A stretch of 64,000 nucleotides of DNA from Sneathiella chungangensis (GTDB lineage: Bacteria; Pseudomonadota; Alphaproteobacteria; Sneathiellales; Sneathiellaceae), in contig NZ_WTVA01000002.1 of assembly GCF_009882935.1 (NCBI RefSeq), positions 209,112 to 273,111 on the forward strand, read 5' to 3'. Position numbers and translations under genes: made by a program. This document shows positions 51,549-60,132 of the stretch, one piece after another. How positions within the stretch are numbered: position 1 is the first letter of the stretch; every line of letters begins with the position of its first letter. A model generated the notes under the pieces. The model saw only the letters and a program-made list of their open reading frames with translations. It made no database searches and was not told where the DNA came from.

Positions 51549-53048
51549 CTAATCCGATCTGTAGTTCGTGAGTGTGCGGCGCACGGCGTCCTGCCATTCC
51601 GCATAGGCGGCATCCCGGTCCTGCGCGGACAGGGAGGGGGAGAATCTCCTGTCCCGTCGCCAACTCTTGGAAAACTCGTCGACCGAAGGATAAAATCCCG
51701 TTTGCAATCCCGCGAGATAGGCGGCGCCGAGTGCGGTCGTTTCCGCGGAGACCGGACGATCAACAGGCGCGCCAAGAATGTCGGCAAGACGCTGCATGGT
51801 CCATTCTGACGCGGACATTCCGCCATCGACGCGCAAGACCGTCTCATAGCTCTCCGTAAAGTCCCCCCGCATGGCGGTCAGCAGATCGCGGGTTTGAAAA
51901 CAGACGCTGTCGAGCGCCGCACGGGCGAACTCTTTGGGGCCAGCGGCGCGGGTGAGGCCATAAATCGCGCCGCGGCAATTCGCATCCCAATAGGGGGCGC
52001 CAATCCCGACGAAGGCCGGCACCATAATAACGCGCTGGCCGGGATCGGCCATCTTCGCGAATTCACCCGACTGGGCGGCGTGCTCTATGATACCAAGCCC
52101 GTCGCGAAGCCATTGAACGGCGGCGCCGGCAACGAAAATCGAACCTTCGAGCGCGTAGGTCGGCTTACCGTCGAGCTGATAGGCGATTGTCGTGAGCAGT
52201 TTGTTGTTGGAGGTGACGGGCACCGCCCCCGTATTCAAAAGCGCGAAGCAGCCGGTACCGTAAGTCGATTTCATCATGCCGGGTTGGAAACAGGCCTGAC
52301 CCACGGTTGCGGCCTGCTGGTCGCCCGCAATGGCGGCGATTTTTGTCGAGCCCCCGAGAATAGCCGGATCCAGCATTCCGTAATCCGCGGCGCAGTCCTT
52401 GACTTCGGGCAGGAGGGATTTCGGGATATCAAGGATGTCCAGAAGCTCGTCCGACCATTCATTGCGGTGAATGTCATAAAGCAGTGTCCGGCTCGCATTT
52501 GTTGCATCCGTCGCATGCACCTTGCCGCCGGTAAGGCGCCAGAGTAGGAAACTGTCGATCGTTCCGAAGGCAAGCTTTCCGGCCTCCGCCGCCTCGCGTG
52601 CGCCCTCAACATACTTGAGAAGCCAGGCGATTTTCGTTCCCGAGAAATAAGGATCAAGCAGCAGTCCGGTTCTTTTCGCGAACTGGGATTCCAGCCCGTC
52701 TTCCTTCAGCTTTTGGCAGAAATCCGCCGTCCGACGATCCTGCCAGACGATTGCATTGTGAATGGGCTTGCCGGTTTCGCGGTCCCAGATCACGGTCGTT
52801 TCACGCTGATTGGTAATGCCGATCCCGGCGATATAGTTGATTGTCGCTCCCGCTTTTTTAAGCGCTTCCTTCGCCGTGGCGACGGTTGTCTCCCAGATTT
52901 CTTCCGGATTATGTTCTACCCAGCCGGACGCCGGAAAATGCTGCCGGAACTCCTGCTGTCCGACAGCCACGGGCGTATAATTCTGATCAAAAAGAATGGC
53001 GCGGCTCGAGGTCGTGCCCTGATCGATGGCGAGGATATATCTGGTCAT
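51549..53048 (-). CDS. glpK: Glycerol kinase
   Basis: Enzyme of 499 residues that phosphorylates glycerol with ATP. Family signatures are complete: [15 protein letters not shown] at the N-terminus, [21 protein letters not shown] (in part), [10 protein letters not shown], and the ATP-binding [16 protein letters not shown] with [25 protein letters not shown] sequence near the C-terminus. It is the first gene of a short unit with the isomerase-like gene. Between it and glpR/glpD lies the tup operon on the other strand. It follows the aromatic operon after a 93-base gap. Confidence 0.95.
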   Translation of the reverse strand: MTRYILAIDQGTTSSRAILFDQNYTPVAVGQQEFRQHFPASGWVEHNPEEIWETTVATAKEALKKAGATINYIAGIGITNQRETTVIWDRETGKPIHNAIVWQDRRTADFCQKLKEDGLESQFAKRTGLLLDPYFSGTKIAWLLKYVEGAREAAEAGKLAFGTIDSFLLWRLTGGKVHATDATNASRTLLYDIHRNEWSDELLDILDIPKSLLPEVKDCAADYGMLDPAILGGSTKIAAIAGDQQAATVGQACFQPGMMKSTYGTGCFALLNTGAVPVTSNNKLLTTIAYQLDGKPTYALEGSIFVAGAAVQWLRDGLGIIEHAAQSGEFAKMADPGQRVIMVPAFVGIGAPYWDANCRGAIYGLTRAAGPKEFARAALDSVCFQTRDLLTAMRGDFTESYETVLRVDGGMSASEWTMQRLADILGAPVDRPVSAETTALGAAYLAGLQTGFYPSVDEFSKSWRRDRRFSPSLSAQDRDAAYAEWQDAVRRTLTNYRSD

Positions 53049-53141
53049 TCGTAATTCTGCTCGTCACGTTGTTTTATATTCCCTGTCGCGGGATTTTGAC
53101 ATGTGCGAAAGCGATATGCCAGCCCGATTTGTTCGCCCGCG

Positions 53142-53990
53142 TCACACGGCTTCGTTCTCGAACAGAATGACGCCCGCCGCCGTATTGGAAATCGGGATAT
53201 GATAGTTGCGGGAAAGTTCCCTGATATCATTCCCGAGGGCACCTCGCATGATCAGCCACATGATCATCTCCACGCCCTGGGGGCCGACCTTTTCCGCAAG
53301 TTCATAGTTGGAATATTTTAGCAGCCATTCCGGATCGTCCTTGAGCCGGTCGAGGAATTCAGTATCAAACTCACGGTTCGTATGGCCGGCACGTTGCCCG
53401 TCAAGCTGGTGAGAGAGGCCGCCGGTGCCGAGGATAACGACATCCAGATCCGCTTCGTAGGAGGCAACGGCGCGACCAACCGCCTCACCGAGTTTCAGGC
53501 AGCGGCGGGCCGTCGGGAAGGGGTACTGGACGACATTTACGCAAAGAGGAATAACCTTGACCCGGTCTCGCCCCTGCTGCCTTGGCCACATCAGCGACAT
53601 GGGAACGGTGAACCCGTGATCAACCTTCATTTCCTGACACATGGTGATATCGAATTCATCATGGACCAGACTGTCGATCAGGTGCCAGGAGAATTCCGGG
53701 TCGCCCTGAAACGGGTCGAGCGGTTTGAGGCCCCAGCCTTCATCCGCATTCTGGTATTCCGCGGCGGCGCCAATGGCGAAAGTTGGCATGGCATCAAGGA
53801 AGAAATTCAGGCCATGATCGTTATAAACAAGGATGGCGACGTCGGGTTTTTTCTCCTCCATCCAATTCCAAACAGGCTCGTAGCCCTTGAAAAAGGGTTG
53901 CCAGTAGGGATCCGATTGCAAATTGCGTTCGATCGCATTGCCAATTGCCGGAACATGGGAGCTTCCCACGCCGCCGATTAGTCTGGCCAT
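53142..53990 (-). CDS. ligB: Protocatechuate 4,5-dioxygenase beta (catalytic) subunit
   Basis: Class III extradiol dioxygenase of 282 residues that opens the protocatechuate ring between carbons 4 and 5, using Fe(II). The iron-binding histidines are seen in GVGSSHVPAIG and YNDHGLNFF. Downstream family segments include MKVDHGFTVPMSLMWP and GTGGLSHQLDGQRAG. The ATG at 53990 is 1 base after the ligA stop. It is the last gene of the galB-ligK-galD-ligI-ligA-ligB operon. Separate alpha and beta chains argue for protocatechuate rather than the single-chain gallate enzyme; the exact substrate range is not certain. Confidence 0.92.
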   Translation of the reverse strand: MARLIGGVGSSHVPAIGNAIERNLQSDPYWQPFFKGYEPVWNWMEEKKPDVAILVYNDHGLNFFLDAMPTFAIGAAAEYQNADEGWGLKPLDPFQGDPEFSWHLIDSLVHDEFDITMCQEMKVDHGFTVPMSLMWPRQQGRDRVKVIPLCVNVVQYPFPTARRCLKLGEAVGRAVASYEADLDVVILGTGGLSHQLDGQRAGHTNREFDTEFLDRLKDDPEWLLKYSNYELAEKVGPQGVEMIMWLIMRGALGNDIRELSRNYHIPISNTAAGVILFENEAV

Positions 53991-53991
53991 T

Positions 53992-54354
53992 TTATGTCTC
54001 CCCTGCAGCAAGCAGTTTCGCCTTGAATTCTTCCAGGCTGACGCCCGCCTGCTGTGCGCCGATATCCTGCATATTGAGGCCAAAAATTCCCGTAAGCTTG
54101 GCGAGGTAATAGATGTTGCCACCCAACCCCAGAAGCTTCAGGACATCGCGTTCCTTGACGGCCGCCCGCTGATCGTCATTGAGGCCGTACTTATCGCAAT
54201 ATCCGTCTTCATCTTTCAAGAATGCGTCGCGGTTCTCCGCCTTGTTAAAGGAATAGCACATCTTGTTGAGCTGATAGCCCCTGATCGCCTGGCTGCCATC
54301 GAAAATTATGGTTCCCGGAATGGGCCTTTTACCCTTCAGGCTGCGCATGGTCAT
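53992..54354 (-). CDS. ligA: Protocatechuate 4,5-dioxygenase alpha subunit
   Basis: Small subunit of 120 residues. Recognisable family sequence includes FDGSQAIRGYQLNKMCYSF, YGLNDDQRAAVKERDVLKLLGLGGNIYYLAKLTG (central part) and a C-terminal FGLNMQDIGAQQAGVSLEEF. It covers the catalytic subunit's active site. ATG at 54354 (or 54348) has GGAAGG upstream. It ends 1 base before the ligB start. Confidence 0.92.
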   Translation of the reverse strand: MTMRSLKGKRPIPGTIIFDGSQAIRGYQLNKMCYSFNKAENRDAFLKDEDGYCDKYGLNDDQRAAVKERDVLKLLGLGGNIYYLAKLTGIFGLNMQDIGAQQAGVSLEEFKAKLLAAGET

Positions 54355-54371
54355 TGTAGGTCTTCCTTCCT

Positions 54372-55259
54372 TCATCTCTCTCGCGTCTCGTCCGGCCAAT
54401 ACAGGCGCATGGGATTGTCGACCAAAAGTTTCTCTCTCGCCTCGGCCGTGACCGCAATTCGCGGAATGACATCGACCAGTACGCCCTCATCCGGCACATG
54501 GGATTTCATATTGGGGTGCGGCCAATCCGTGCCCCAGAGCACGCGGTCCGGAAAAGCGTCGACCAGATGTCGGCCAAACGGAATGACGTCGTCATAGGGC
54601 GGTCCGGCGATCGTCAGACGTTCAGGGCAGCTCACCTTCGTCCAGAAATTTTCATGGTCGCGAAGCAGGCCGACGAACCGCTGGAAGTCAGGGTGATCAA
54701 CGCCCTTTGCGACATCCGGTCGGCCCATGTGATCAACGACCACAATCGTCGGAAGCTGTTTCAGGAAGGGGATAAGGTCTTCGAGATCCTGCGCTTCGAA
54801 ATAGACAACAATATGCCAACCTAGATCCGCGATCCGCTCAGCGATGGTGAGAAAAACCTCTTTCGGTGTCGCATCGACAAGGCGCTTGACGAAATTGAAG
54901 CGAACTGCCCGCACCCCTGCTTTATCCATTTCGGCAAGAGTGTCGTCGGTGACGTCCTTGCCGACGACCGCGACGCCGCGCGCAAGCCCGTTTGAGGATT
55001 TGAGCGCATCCATAAGCGCATCATTGTTCCGGCCGTGGCAGGATGCCTGAACGATTACGTTGCGAGAGAACCCCAGATAATCGCGAAGTTCGAACAGTTT
55101 GGCCTTGGGTGCGTCGCAGGGCGTATATTTCCGTTCGGGCGCATAGGGGAATTTGTCGGCAGGCCCGAAGACATGGCAATGCGCGTCGACTGCCCCCACC
55201 GGCGGCCGATAGGCGGGTTTCGACGGGCTGGGGTGAAAAGGGAGATAATCGGGATCCAT
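54372..55259 (-). CDS. ligI: 2-pyrone-4,6-dicarboxylate hydrolase
   Basis: Amidohydrolase-fold enzyme of 295 residues that opens the lactone 2-pyrone-4,6-dicarboxylate to oxalomesaconate. The HxH motif is VDAHCHVFGP near residue 27. Further family residues are in QASCHGRNNDALMDAL, VVDHMGRPDVAKGV and the catalytic aspartate in LWGTDWPHPNM. ATG at 55259 gives the standard N-terminus. It is 17 bases upstream of ligA. Confidence 0.93.
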   Translation of the reverse strand: MDPDYLPFHPSPSKPAYRPPVGAVDAHCHVFGPADKFPYAPERKYTPCDAPKAKLFELRDYLGFSRNVIVQASCHGRNNDALMDALKSSNGLARGVAVVGKDVTDDTLAEMDKAGVRAVRFNFVKRLVDATPKEVFLTIAERIADLGWHIVVYFEAQDLEDLIPFLKQLPTIVVVDHMGRPDVAKGVDHPDFQRFVGLLRDHENFWTKVSCPERLTIAGPPYDDVIPFGRHLVDAFPDRVLWGTDWPHPNMKSHVPDEGVLVDVIPRIAVTAEAREKLLVDNPMRLYWPDETRER

Positions 55260-55269
55260 TTTTTCGTCC

Positions 55270-56325
55270 TTACCTTGCGAAAACCACGCCATCAAAAAGT
55301 TTGCGAGCCGTGCGCAGGATTGCCGCACTCTCAACCATCCCCCTATCATTCATTTCCAGCACGACCGTCGTCTCACCGATCGGATGCTCGATCTTCAAGG
55401 TCTTACGCGTCCCGTCGGGAATGACGGCAAGTGCAGCCGCCGGTGATCCTTCAAGGGTGGCGGCCGTCGCAACCGTAACGGCCCCGAGAACGCCGATCGA
55501 TGCGTGGCACCGATGCGGAATGAAAGTCCGGGTGGAGATCGCGCCGCTAGCGAAGGGCGCGCTGACCATGCACATTTTCGGAACGGTCTTTTTGGCGACA
55601 TCGCCGAGAGCCATCATCGGTCCCGCCTTCAGGCGGATGGCTTCCAACTTCTTCTTGAGAGGAGAATTCGCCTCCAACTCCTCCCGGCTCTCGCGGCCGG
55701 TAATGCCCATATCCGCCGCGCGCATGATCACCGACGGCATGCCATTGTCAATGAGCGTGACCTCTATCCCGTCAATGACGTCGCAGGCCTTTCCGGTTGG
55801 CAGCAACGCGCCGCATGTTGATCCCGCCGTTTCGGTAAAAGTTATGGGTATGGGCGCGGCGCCACCCGGAACACCGTCTATCGTCGCCGTTCCCTCATAG
55901 GTGACGGCGCCATCGGGCGTCTGGACCCGGGCGACGGCGGTCTGTCCCGTATTCTCCATATAAATGACAACATCTGTCTCGTCGCCTGTCGTCTTCACCA
56001 GGCCTCTCTCGATAGCGAAAGGGCCGATACCGGCAAGTATATTGCCGCAATTCTGCGCGTCCGTGACGATGGGTTGATCGACGACAACCTGTAAAAAAAG
56101 ATAATCGACATCAACGCCCTCGCGCGCCGAGGGCCGGACAACCGCAACTTTGGACGTCAAGGGATCAGCGCCGCCCATACCGTCAATCTGCCGGAGATCA
56201 GGTGATCCCATGACACCCAGTAAAAAGGCGTCGCGGGCGGCGATATCGGCGGGAAGATCGCTTTCCAGAAAGTATCCCCCCTTGGATGTTCCACCGCGCA
56301 TCCACATGCAGGGGGCACTAGACAT
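55270..56325 (-). CDS. galD: 4-oxalomesaconate tautomerase (PrpF family, GalD/LigU)
   Basis: Enzyme of 351 residues with the PrpF/diaminopimelate-epimerase-like fold that interconverts keto and enol or geometric forms of 4-oxalomesaconate. Segments typical of the family are [21 protein letters not shown] (in part), [33 protein letters not shown] and [14 protein letters not shown]. Two cysteines in GNCGN-like and STCG positions are those that act as acid/base in PrpF proteins. It overlaps the previous gene by 8 bases and precedes ligI by 10. Confidence 0.92.
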   Translation of the reverse strand: MSSAPCMWMRGGTSKGGYFLESDLPADIAARDAFLLGVMGSPDLRQIDGMGGADPLTSKVAVVRPSAREGVDVDYLFLQVVVDQPIVTDAQNCGNILAGIGPFAIERGLVKTTGDETDVVIYMENTGQTAVARVQTPDGAVTYEGTATIDGVPGGAAPIPITFTETAGSTCGALLPTGKACDVIDGIEVTLIDNGMPSVIMRAADMGITGRESREELEANSPLKKKLEAIRLKAGPMMALGDVAKKTVPKMCMVSAPFASGAISTRTFIPHRCHASIGVLGAVTVATAATLEGSPAAALAVIPDGTRKTLKIEHPIGETTVVLEMNDRGMVESAAILRTARKLFDGVVFAR

Positions 56326-56989
56326 ATTTCAGGCCCTTTTCCGCAAGCCTTTCGCGCATCTTGTACATATCAACGCCGAGTTCGCCGGCGGCGAGCCGTT
56401 TGCGTTTTTCCTCTTCATTGGCGATACGCGCTTCTGCCTTGTCTGCAATTTCGGCCGCTTCTTCCCGGCGGACGACACACACCCCATCGTCATCGGCGAT
56501 CATAACGTCGCCGGGATTAACGAGAGCGCCGGCGCAGACAATGGGAATATTGACCGAGCCCAGGGTTTCCTTCACGGTGCCTTCTGCGCAGATTGCTTTC
56601 GACCAGACCGGGAAATTCATCGCCGTTAGATCACGGACATCGCGAACCCCGGCATCGATGATCAGGCCGACACCGCCGCGTGCCTGCATCGATGTTGCGA
56701 GAAGATCGCCGAAATATCCCGCATCTGACGGAGACGTCGGCGCGAGGACAAGGATATCGCCCTCTTTCACCTGTTCGATCGCGACATGAACCATCCAGTT
56801 GTCGGCGGGCGGAGCGGAAATGGTGACGGCTGAGGCGCCGATAGATGCGCCGGAATATATCGGCCGCATATAGGCGGCGAGAAGTCCTTTGCGGCCCTGC
56901 GCTTCATGAACCGTGGCAACGCCGCATTTCGCGAGACGGGAGATGACGGCGGGATCGGCCCGTTCGATATTCTGAACGACGACACCCAT
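56318..56989 (-). CDS. ligK: 4-carboxy-4-hydroxy-2-oxoadipate aldolase (LigK/GalC)
   Basis: Class II HMG-type aldolase of 223 residues that splits 4-carboxy-4-hydroxy-2-oxoadipate to pyruvate and oxaloacetate; it may also decarboxylate oxaloacetate. The metal site region is [22 protein letters not shown], seen here in part, with the aspartate in DAGVRD. Further RraA-like segments are [22 protein letters not shown] sequence, here [16 protein letters not shown]. Its ATG overlaps the galB stop by 1 base (TGATG), so translation is coupled. Confidence 0.93.
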   Translation of the reverse strand: MGVVVQNIERADPAVISRLAKCGVATVHEAQGRKGLLAAYMRPIYSGASIGASAVTISAPPADNWMVHVAIEQVKEGDILVLAPTSPSDAGYFGDLLATSMQARGGVGLIIDAGVRDVRDLTAMNFPVWSKAICAEGTVKETLGSVNIPIVCAGALVNPGDVMIADDDGVCVVRREEAAEIADKAEARIANEEEKRKRLAAGELGVDMYKMRERLAEKGLKYV

Positions 56990-57726
56990 CAGAGTTCATC
57001 CACTGTGCGCGGATAGATCGACTGGAACCCTTCGGCATATCGTGCGGGACGTCCGCCCGACTGACCGCCTGAGTTCCGGCGGAAGTGATTGCCGCGATTT
57101 TCAGCGAGGTTAGTGTAATAATCCCAAAGATGCCCCTGCCCCTGCATGCATTCTATGGCGGCGCGTTTCTTATCCCACACAGGCGTGATATCGAGAAAAA
57201 CGTCGGGCTTCCACCCCATCTGTTCCGTCTGGTGTGGCTCGAACAGATAGAGCTGCGGCGCGCCCAGGACCTTCTCGCCCGGATTATGGCCCCAGGCCTG
57301 CGCGATCATTCGACATTCCATTGCCAGCGTCGTGGCGAAGCTGTGATCGGTGTTGTAGGGATCATATTGTGAATGGCTCAGCATGAAATCCGGCTGTACC
57401 TTGCGGATCAGGTCCACAAGCATGAATTTGTCGTCGCGCGTCACCTCCAACGGATAATCGCCGAGATCAAAAAACACGATGTCGTGGGCGTCGAGCGCCT
57501 TGGCGGCATTTTCGGCCTCAATCCGCCGTGCCTTTTTCACGGCATCGAGGGTTGTTCCCCCTTCCTGTTTCCAGAGTTTGGCGCTTTCACCCCGTTCGCC
57601 GAAGGACAGACAGGCGATGGTAACGTCATAACCCTTTTCTTCATGCAACGCGATGGCTCCGGCGCAGCGCCAGACGAAATCGGCCGCATGGGCGCTGATG
57701 ACAAGGGCAGTTTTTTTGTCTGACAT
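56989..57726 (-). CDS. galB: 4-oxalomesaconate hydratase (PIG-L type, GalB)
   Basis: Zinc enzyme of 245 residues with the PIG-L deacetylase fold that hydrates oxalomesaconate to 4-carboxy-4-hydroxy-2-oxoadipate. It uses the GalB form of the metal motif, [15 protein letters not shown], instead of the AHPDDE of deacetylases, and the downstream histidine in [15 protein letters not shown]. It is the first gene of the operon, read from the region shared with the double-domain LysR gene. It replaces the unrelated LigJ hydratase of the Sphingobium pathway. Confidence 0.92.
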   Translation of the reverse strand: MSDKKTALVISAHAADFVWRCAGAIALHEEKGYDVTIACLSFGERGESAKLWKQEGGTTLDAVKKARRIEAENAAKALDAHDIVFFDLGDYPLEVTRDDKFMLVDLIRKVQPDFMLSHSQYDPYNTDHSFATTLAMECRMIAQAWGHNPGEKVLGAPQLYLFEPHQTEQMGWKPDVFLDITPVWDKKRAAIECMQGQGHLWDYYTNLAENRGNHFRRNSGGQSGGRPARYAEGFQSIYPRTVDEL

Positions 57727-57778
57727 ATTGTGTTCCTCGCTTGCGAACGGCGCGTGTGTTCTTTCTTTTTACCCGTTT

Positions 57779-57818
57779 GTACCATGTTACTCCGGCTTCG
57801 AATTTACTATTTCAAATT
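57779..57818. promoter_or_regulatory. Two dyads in the galB/regulator intergenic region
   Basis: GTACCATGTTAC at 57779-57790 is a near-palindrome (GTAnCATGnTAC). AATTTACTATTTCAAATT at 57801-57818 contains a LysR-type T-N11-A core with inverted AATTT/AAATT arms. Their centres are about 25 bp apart. They lie between galB and the regulator gene. They may bind the two helix-turn-helix domains of the regulator; this is inference. Confidence 0.5.
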
Positions 57819-57848
57819 GACATTCGTGATATAACTTTTTCCTATAAT
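57817..57848 (+). promoter_or_regulatory. Candidate promoter for the double-domain regulator gene
   Basis: TTGACA at 57817-57822 and TATAAT at 57843-57848 are exact consensus hexamers but 20 bases apart, longer than the usual 17. The long spacing would make the promoter weak without an activator. It abuts the second dyad, so self-regulation is plausible. Confidence 0.35.
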
Positions 57849-57880
57849 ACAGCACAATTCGCGGGAATGAGCGTGTTTTC

Positions 57881-59098
57881 ATGAATAACATGGCCCCAAA
57901 TCTCCGGCACCTTCGCGCCTTTTGCGTTGTCGCAGCGCATCAGAGCATTAGCCGCGCATCGGAAGAGGTTTTCCTGTCGCAACCGGCGATCACTCAGGCC
58001 ATTGCAAAGTTCGAGCAGGCGTTCGATATCGAGCTATTTACCCGGCGGACAGATGGCGTCTTTATTACCGACGCGGGAAAGCTGTTTCTTGTCAGAGCCG
58101 AGCGGGCCCAGGAATTCATCCGGACCGGTATTGAGGAAGCGCGACGGATCGCGCAGGTGAAAAGCGGCAAGGGGTTTAGCAATCTCGATCAGCTTGTTTC
58201 GGGGGTACAGCTTCGGGCGCTGATCGCGATTGCCAAGACGGGCAATTTCAGTCTCGCGGCCCGGCATGTCGGAATTTCGCAGCCGTCACTGTATCGCGCT
58301 GCCCGCGACCTCGAACGTCTATCGGCCATGGTGTTGTTTCGAAAATCGGGTCAGGGGATCGAACTCACGCCAGCGGCCGAGATCTGGGCGCGGTATGCCA
58401 AGCTCGCCTTCGCGGAACTCAGGCAGGGCTATACGGAGATCGAGGAGTATAAGGGTATTGACGTCGGCCGGATCGTCATCGGGACGATGCCGCTTGCGCG
58501 TACCTATATCTTGCCGACCGCCATTACCCGGATTACGCAGACGCGCCCCGGGGTGGAAATCAGCGTCATTGACGGTCGGTATGAGGATCTGCTCCACGGT
58601 TTGCGGTACAGCGAAATCGATATCCTGATCGGGGCGCTCCGCAATCCGCCGCCTATTGATGACGTTGTCGAGGAAAAAGTGTTCGAGGATGAACTGGCCC
58701 TGTTCGTCCGGGTGGACCATCCGCTGACGCGCCGGAAAAAGATTACATTAGAGCAGCTTGCCGGATATCCCTGGATCACGCCGAGGGAAGGCTCGCCGAC
58801 GCGCACCAAGTTCGAGGAACTTTTTGCAAAACGGCAGCATGCTCGCCCGAAAAGCCTCGTCGAGGCGAGCTCGCTCATCCTCATCCGCGGCCTTCTTATG
58901 GATAGCGATCGGATTACGATCCTGTCGGCCCATCAGACACGCCATGAACAGGAGCAGGGGCTACTTGTTCAGCTTCCCTTCGATCTGGGGGACACCCGCC
59001 GTCCTATCGGACTTACCACACGTCGGGACTGGCATCCGACGGCCGCGCAGGCGGAGTTTCTTGACGCCCTTCGCGTCGCAGGCGGCGTGATGAACTAA
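57881..59098 (+). CDS. LysR-type regulator with two tandem helix-turn-helix domains
   Basis: Protein of 405 residues, about 100 longer than usual LysR proteins. Residues 7-66 are a complete LysR helix-turn-helix (LRHLRAFCVVAAHQSISRAS, then SQPAITQAIAKFEQAFDIELFTRR in part). Residues 108-165 are a second one (VQLRALIAIAKTGNFSLAAR, then SQPSLYRAARDLERL). Residues of about 193-390 are the effector-binding domain. The recognition helices, SQPAITQAIAKFE and SQPSLYRAARDLE, differ, so two different sequences may be read. It is divergent from galB and probably controls the protocatechuate genes, as GalR and LigR do elsewhere. No frameshift or stop separates the parts. A terminator follows the gene. 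Confidence 0.92.
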   Translation: MNNMAPNLRHLRAFCVVAAHQSISRASEEVFLSQPAITQAIAKFEQAFDIELFTRRTDGVFITDAGKLFLVRAERAQEFIRTGIEEARRIAQVKSGKGFSNLDQLVSGVQLRALIAIAKTGNFSLAARHVGISQPSLYRAARDLERLSAMVLFRKSGQGIELTPAAEIWARYAKLAFAELRQGYTEIEEYKGIDVGRIVIGTMPLARTYILPTAITRITQTRPGVEISVIDGRYEDLLHGLRYSEIDILIGALRNPPPIDDVVEEKVFEDELALFVRVDHPLTRRKKITLEQLAGYPWITPREGSPTRTKFEELFAKRQHARPKSLVEASSLILIRGLLMDSDRITILSAHQTRHEQEQGLLVQLPFDLGDTRRPIGLTTRRDWHPTAAQAEFLDALRVAGGVMN

Positions 59099-59111
59099 AC
59101 CTATCGCATCT

Positions 59112-59150
59112 CCGCTATTCAATAATTGAATGAAGTGGCGGGCTTTTTTT
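59112..59150 (+). terminator. Rho-independent terminator after the LysR-type regulator gene
   Basis: A stem built of CCGC/GCGG and ATTCAAT/ATTGAAT arms between 59112 and 59141 is followed by a T7 run. It lies about 15 bases after the stop, separating the regulator from the downstream oxidoreductase gene. Confidence 0.75.
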
Positions 59151-59214
59151 ATTTCCAGACGTGGATGCAGGGGGCTAGGTAGAGGGAAAGTGCGCGGTAC
59201 AGGAGCGAACAAAA

Positions 59215-60132
59215 GTGATGCAGGAACCCTATCGGATCGCTTTCGTCGGATTTGGCGAGGCTGCCATGGCATTCGTCAAGGGGTGGCGGGATATTGGTAA
59301 TTTGGTGATCCGCGCCTATGACATAAAGACGGATAGCGGGGATGGGGCCGTCGTTGCGGCGAAGCGCGGCGACTATGATGCGCTGGGTGTTATCGGCGCG
59401 GAGACGTTAGCGGACGCCCTGGAGGGAGCGGAGGTCATCTTTTCCCTGGTCACGGCGGACCAAGCTTTTGCCTCTGCAGATGCGGCCGCGCGCCACATCG
59501 GTGCGGGTTGTCTGTTTTTCGATTGTAATTCCTGCGCTCCGGGCACCAAGCGCCGATCGGCGCAATGCATTGAAACCGTCGGCGGACGTTATGTTGATGT
59601 TGCCGTCATGTCGCCGGTATATCCGAAGCTGCATAAAACGCCGTTGCTTGTTTCCGGACCGCACAGTGCGGCGGCGATGACGGTGCTTGATTGCCTGCAG
59701 ATGGACGCGAAAGTCCTGGAGGGGGACGTCGGCAGAGCGTCGTCCGTCAAGATGATCAGAAGCATCATGATGAAGGGGCTGGAAGCGCTGTTCGCGGAAT
59801 GCGTTCTTGCGGGAAGGGTCGCCGGTGTGGACGAGAACGTGCTTGCGTCTCTGGATGTGACCTATCCGGGCTTCGATTTCACGAAGCGAGCAGCATATAG
59901 TTTTGAACGGATGACAGAACACGGGAAGCGTCGCGCCGAGGAAATGAAGGAAGTGGCACTTACGATAGAAGAACTTGGCCTGCCCAGCGACATGGCAAGG
60001 GCCACCGTGCAATGGCAGCAGCGGATAGGAGTTCTCGGTTTGGAGGCGGGTGAGGACAAATATCAAAGCCGGGCTGACGCTGTGCTCGCCCGGATCCATG
60101 AAATCTGTGAAGAACGGGAGTTAGAAGAATGA
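59215..60132 (+). CDS. NAD(P)-dependent oxidoreductase, 6-phosphogluconate dehydrogenase-like (DUF1932)
   Basis: Rossmann-fold protein of 305 residues related to beta-hydroxyacid dehydrogenases. The nucleotide-binding start is YRIAFVGFGEAAMAFVKGW. The middle has DVAVMSPVYPKLHKTPLLVSGP, and a C-terminal DUF1932-type helical domain follows. The start is GTG at 59215 or ATG at 59218; AGGAG lies at 59201-59205. It overlaps ligC by 4 bases (ATGA), so it is made together with the pathway dehydrogenase, yet no step of the known pathway needs it. It might act on a side metabolite or supply protocatechuate; the substrate is unknown. Confidence 0.9.
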   Translation: MMQEPYRIAFVGFGEAAMAFVKGWRDIGNLVIRAYDIKTDSGDGAVVAAKRGDYDALGVIGAETLADALEGAEVIFSLVTADQAFASADAAARHIGAGCLFFDCNSCAPGTKRRSAQCIETVGGRYVDVAVMSPVYPKLHKTPLLVSGPHSAAAMTVLDCLQMDAKVLEGDVGRASSVKMIRSIMMKGLEALFAECVLAGRVAGVDENVLASLDVTYPGFDFTKRAAYSFERMTEHGKRRAEEMKEVALTIEELGLPSDMARATVQWQQRIGVLGLEAGEDKYQSRADAVLARIHEICEERELEE

